From the NCBI RefSeq assembly GCF_000186865.1, contig NW_008705563.1, forward strand, positions 688,905 to 752,904: a stretch of DNA of 64,000 nucleotides, given 5' to 3'. Positions 61,458 to 64,000 of this stretch are shown in pieces. The notes beneath the pieces were generated by a model, which had not been told where the DNA came from, did not search any database, and saw only the letters and a list, made by a program, of their open reading frames with translations. The translations under genes were made by a program, and so were the position numbers. Source of the stretch: Aureococcus anophagefferens. Its lineage: Eukaryota; Sar; Pelagophyceae; Pelagomonadales; Pelagomonadaceae. Numbering within the stretch: the stretch's first letter is position 1; every line of letters starts with the position of its first letter.

Positions 61458-62723
61458 TTAGTGGACGTGCAGCAGCACGGCCGTGAGGTAGGCGCCCTCG
61501 GCGAAGGCCGGGTGGATCGGGTGGTCCGCGGCGGCGCCGGAGGTCCGGAGCACCGTGACCTGGCGGCCCGCGTCGAGCGCGGCGTCGTGCACGACCCCCA
61601 GGAAGTTGCCGCTCGTCGTCATCGCCGACGAGCACGTGCACGTGAGGAGGAGGCCGCCGCGCTTCACGGCGCCGAGGGCGAGGGCGTTGATCTTCTGGTA
61701 CTTGCGCGTCGCGCGCGGCAGCGTCTTCGCGGAAGGCGCCAATTTCGGCGGGTCGCAGACGACGACGTCGTACCGCGCGTCGCTGGCCTTGAGCCACGCG
61801 GACACGTCCGCCTCCTCGAAGGCGCACGCGTCCAGCCCGTTGGCCGCCGCGTTGCGCCGCGCGAGGTCCACGGCCGTCGCCGACGAGTCGACGCCGCGCG
61901 CCTCGGTCGCGCCGTGCTTGGCCGCGTTCAAGGCGAAGCCGCCGCTGTAGCAGTAGAGGTCGAGCACGCTTTTGCCCGCGCACAGGGGGCCGAGGAAGGC
62001 GCGGTTGTCGCGCTGGTCGCAGTAGAAGCCCGTCTTCTGGCCGAAGACGTCGACCTCGTACGCGAGGCCGCCCTCCTTCGCCGCGAAGCGGTCGCCCGAC
62101 GCCATCTCGTCCGCCTCGCCGTCCCAGCCGTCCTGGCGGAGCCGCGCCTCGGCGCGCCGCCAGAGCACGCGGGCGTCCGAGATGCCCGTCAGGCCCTCGT
62201 AGGCCTCCCGAAGCGCCGCCTCGACGACGGCTCGCCGGCTCTCGAGCCAGACCGCGGAGATCTGGCACACGAGCACGTCCCCGAAGGCGTCGACCGTCAG
62301 GCCGCTGAGCCCGTCGCCCTCCGAGTTCACAAACCGAAAAACGTCCGTGTCGGCGCGGGGCAGGTCGAGCGCGCGCCGGCGCGACGCCGCGGCGCCGAGC
62401 AGCGCCTTCACGGCCGCGCCGACGCGCGCCTCGTTCGTCTCCGCCGCGCCGCCGCGGCCCAGGAGCCGCACGCGGTACATGCTGTCCGGGTTGTAGGTGC
62501 CCCAGCCGACGTTCTGGTTCGCGCCGTCGACCACGTCCACGACGTCGCCGCGCTGCGGGTCGCCGGCCGTGGAGGAGACGGCGCCGGCGAAGATCAAGGG
62601 GTTGCCCTTGCGGAAGAGCTTCGACTTGCCCCGTCCCAGCGTCACAACTTTCTTCGGTGCGGTCGCGCTGAGGGACAGGGCGCGGCGCGCCAGGAAGGCC
62701 ATCGCGAGCGCCGCGCGCAGCAT
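61458..62723 (-). CDS. rlmI: RlmI-type 23S rRNA m5C methyltransferase, organellar
   Basis: The ATG at 62723 (MLRAALAMAFLARRALSLSA) gives 421 residues; an upstream ATG at 62784 would add 20. The N terminus is organelle-presequence-like. A PUA domain at about residues 28-100 (LGRGKSKLFRKGNPLIFAGA, VDVVDGANQNVGWGTYNPDS) precedes a SAM methyltransferase: YEVDVFGQKTGFYCDQRDNR, VLDLYCYSGGFALNAAKHGA, YDVVVCDPPKLAPS and the catalytic-region GGLLLTCTCSSAMT. This is the RlmI (YccW) layout, which methylates C1962 of bacterial-type 23S rRNA. In an alga the target would be plastid or mitochondrial rRNA. It converges with the 6-phosphogluconolactonase gene, with stops 12 bp apart. Confidence 0.86.
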   Translation of the reverse strand: MLRAALAMAFLARRALSLSATAPKKVVTLGRGKSKLFRKGNPLIFAGAVSSTAGDPQRGDVVDVVDGANQNVGWGTYNPDSMYRVRLLGRGGAAETNEARVGAAVKALLGAAASRRRALDLPRADTDVFRFVNSEGDGLSGLTVDAFGDVLVCQISAVWLESRRAVVEAALREAYEGLTGISDARVLWRRAEARLRQDGWDGEADEMASGDRFAAKEGGLAYEVDVFGQKTGFYCDQRDNRAFLGPLCAGKSVLDLYCYSGGFALNAAKHGATEARGVDSSATAVDLARRNAAANGLDACAFEEADVSAWLKASDARYDVVVCDPPKLAPSAKTLPRATRKYQKINALALGAVKRGGLLLTCTCSSAMTTSGNFLGVVHDAALDAGRQVTVLRTSGAAADHPIHPAFAEGAYLTAVLLHVH

Positions 62724-62803
62724 CGGGGATTCAGCCTTCGCCTGTTTGTCAGCGGCTTCATCGACATCAACCGAGTTCAACATGCACTCCCTGCTCCAAA
62801 ATT

Positions 62804-63517
62804 TTAAAAGATGCACGTGGGCTGGGGCACGACGCCGTCCCAGTTGCCGTCCTTGTCGATGTTCCAGGGGTAGGCCGGGGACCGGGGCTGGGGCTTGCCC
62901 GGCTTCCGCGGGTGGACGAGCTCCGCGAGGACCTTCGCGGAGCCCCAGCCCTCGCAGGGCCAGCGGTCCGCGTCGAAGACGACGGTCTCCGGCGCGTCCT
63001 CGGGGATGGCGGCGTCGGCGCCGCAGCGGACGCGCCGCGTGCCGTCGGGGAGCTCCGCGACCTCGTGCGCCATGACGACGGCCTCGAAGGGCAGCTGCGC
63101 GAGCTTGCCCGAGTCGAGCGCCGGCGCCGCGCGCAGCAGCAGGCCCTTGCCGATGACCTTCATGCGCCGCGGGAACGTGAGCGGCTTCGGCGGCTCGGGC
63201 TTCTCCGTGAGGCCCGGCGTGTACAACACCTTCGTCTCCGCCTCGGACGGCTGGCGCTCGCTGAACGAGTAGGCCTCGCCGTCGCGCAGCGCCGCGGCCA
63301 CGGGCGACGCGAGGTCCAGGAAGCTCCGGTCGCTGTCGCAGCTCAGGCGCAGCTTCGCGAGGTCCACGGGCTTGTCGGCGTGGGCCGCGTTGAACGACTT
63401 CGCGTAGTACTTGGCGACCTTCGCGCAGGGCTTGTCGGCCCACGACGGCGGCACGACCATCTTGATCGTGTGCTTCCGGTCCTTCTCACCGTCGAAGTGG
63501 AGCGTGACGCTCGTCAT
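62804..63517 (-). CDS. hypothetical protein with ubiquitin-like N terminus
   Basis: I start at the ATG at 63517 (MTSVTLHFDGEKDRKHTIKM), giving 237 residues; the upstream frame lacks an ATG. The first 85 residues (TIKMVVPPSWADKPCAKVAK, SFNAAHADKPVDLAKLRLSC, then SPVAAALRDGEAYSF) have the spacing of a ubiquitin-like beta-grasp, but the match is weak. Residues 120-200 form a beta-rich segment (MKVIGKGLLLRAAPALDSGK, LPFEAVVMAHEVAELPDGTR) that could be an SH3-like or starter repeat. The C terminus PAYPWNIDKDGNWDGVVPQP is rich in Trp and Pro. I do not recognise a family. It lies on the same strand just upstream of the RlmI gene. Confidence 0.55.
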   Translation of the reverse strand: MTSVTLHFDGEKDRKHTIKMVVPPSWADKPCAKVAKYYAKSFNAAHADKPVDLAKLRLSCDSDRSFLDLASPVAAALRDGEAYSFSERQPSEAETKVLYTPGLTEKPEPPKPLTFPRRMKVIGKGLLLRAAPALDSGKLAQLPFEAVVMAHEVAELPDGTRRVRCGADAAIPEDAPETVVFDADRWPCEGWGSAKVLAELVHPRKPGKPQPRSPAYPWNIDKDGNWDGVVPQPTCIF

Positions 63518-64000
63518 GTTGGCGGCGCGCGCAGCGCGGAAGGCGACCGCGCACGAGACGGATGTCCCGAGCCACAGGGCTGTCCAAGTTGCAGGACAAC
63601 TTGAACGCAAGTTATCGACATTTCCACAGCGCCCCGCCACGTTCTACGGATGAGTCTTAGACTAGTGCAACGGAGCTCGAAAGCTCAGAGCGCGGCTGCA
63701 GGCCCCGGGGCTGGGCAACCCCGCGGCGCGCCGCGCGCTCTTCGATGACACGCGAATGACTTGATAAGATGGCTGATCCGGAGGCCCGGTCGGGCCGCCA
63801 GACGGAAAATATGAGAAATTTTGTCGCCGCAGATTCAAAGAAAGAAGTGTGGCGAGGAAGTCGTGAAATCAATAGTACTGCTCCAGCGGAGCGTGGTTCG
63901 CGAGGCACGCCTTGGAGGAACCGAAATAACAGACGCATCGGTGCGAGTGGCCGCGGCACGCATTGATGCGGGTGCCACCACGCAAACGACGCTCCATCAC
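63518..64000. other. window-end region without a supported gene
   Basis: The 483 bp beyond the start of the last gene drop in GC content after about 63740. Short frames on both strands (for example from an ATG at 63769) lack any conserved feature. It should contain the promoter of the gene at 62804-63517 and perhaps the beginning or end of a neighbour outside the window. Confidence 0.4.

Noticed and set aside
63657..63966. Short open frames near the window end
   Set aside because: They are under 105 codons, have no conserved features, and lie in a lower-GC region without splice evidence.

Overview
The window is a compact, GC-rich (roughly 65-70%) nuclear segment of a eukaryotic alga, with many short or absent introns and genes packed on both strands. 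Several proteins carry a signal peptide followed by an aromatic-containing cleavage site, of the type used for complex red-lineage plastids: FKBP at 58000-58611, 6-phosphogluconolactonase at 60487-61445, an HflX-type GTPase at 55881-57981 and a methyltransferase at 33965-35833. Together with a eukaryotic fused urease, an Arp2/3 subunit, GC-AG introns and transposon-like introner introns, this points to a stramenopile picoalga. Aureococcus anophagefferens (Pelagophyceae), in which introners are known, fits best. The organism assignment is inference. A 50-N assembly gap lies at 38706-38755.

Layout. 0-12 kb: a 3'-partial PHD-finger protein (KDM5-like), an ankyrin protein and a MYND/RING/Sel1 protein in a lower-GC island, a RING-finger/cryptochrome fusion, two P-loop sulfotransferases, a calponin-homology protein, a ZIP metal transporter and an F-box/ankyrin protein. 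12-22.6 kb: a parallel beta-helix protein, ARPC5 with two introns, two membrane proteins, an MFS transporter, an arylsulfotransferase, an RBR-type ubiquitin ligase and LRRC57. 22.7-36.7 kb: tandem riboflavin genes (GTP cyclohydrolase II, then bifunctional DHBP synthase/GTP cyclohydrolase II), an IQ-like coiled-coil protein, a secreted VOC-like protein, a sulfotransferase, a rhamnosyltransferase-like enzyme, two methyltransferases and a GLTP-fold lipid-transfer protein. 36.9-48.6 kb: a PDZ plus HEAT protein interrupted by the gap, an ARM-repeat/RING protein, an O-fucosyltransferase-like protein, a CLASRP-type SR splicing factor containing an introner, a DNAJC21 co-chaperone and a TspO remnant. 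48.9-63.5 kb: RNase T2, four-exon urease, an acidic coiled-coil protein, a polytopic membrane protein, an HflX GTPase containing the second introner, FKBP, a papain-type protease followed by a 42-bp minisatellite, a CS-domain protein, 6-phosphogluconolactonase, an RlmI-type rRNA methyltransferase and an unknown protein.

How the genes fit together. Neighbours are mostly unrelated, as expected for a eukaryote. The exceptions are the riboflavin pair and a loose concentration of secretory-pathway sulfo-, glyco- and methyltransferases. Convergent genes often end 9-30 bp apart and divergent starts are commonly 45-200 bp apart. The most notable items are the RING-cryptochrome fusion, two related introner elements inserted in opposite orientation and both removable as introns, and a pattern of direct repeats at inferred splice junctions, including GC-AG introns.
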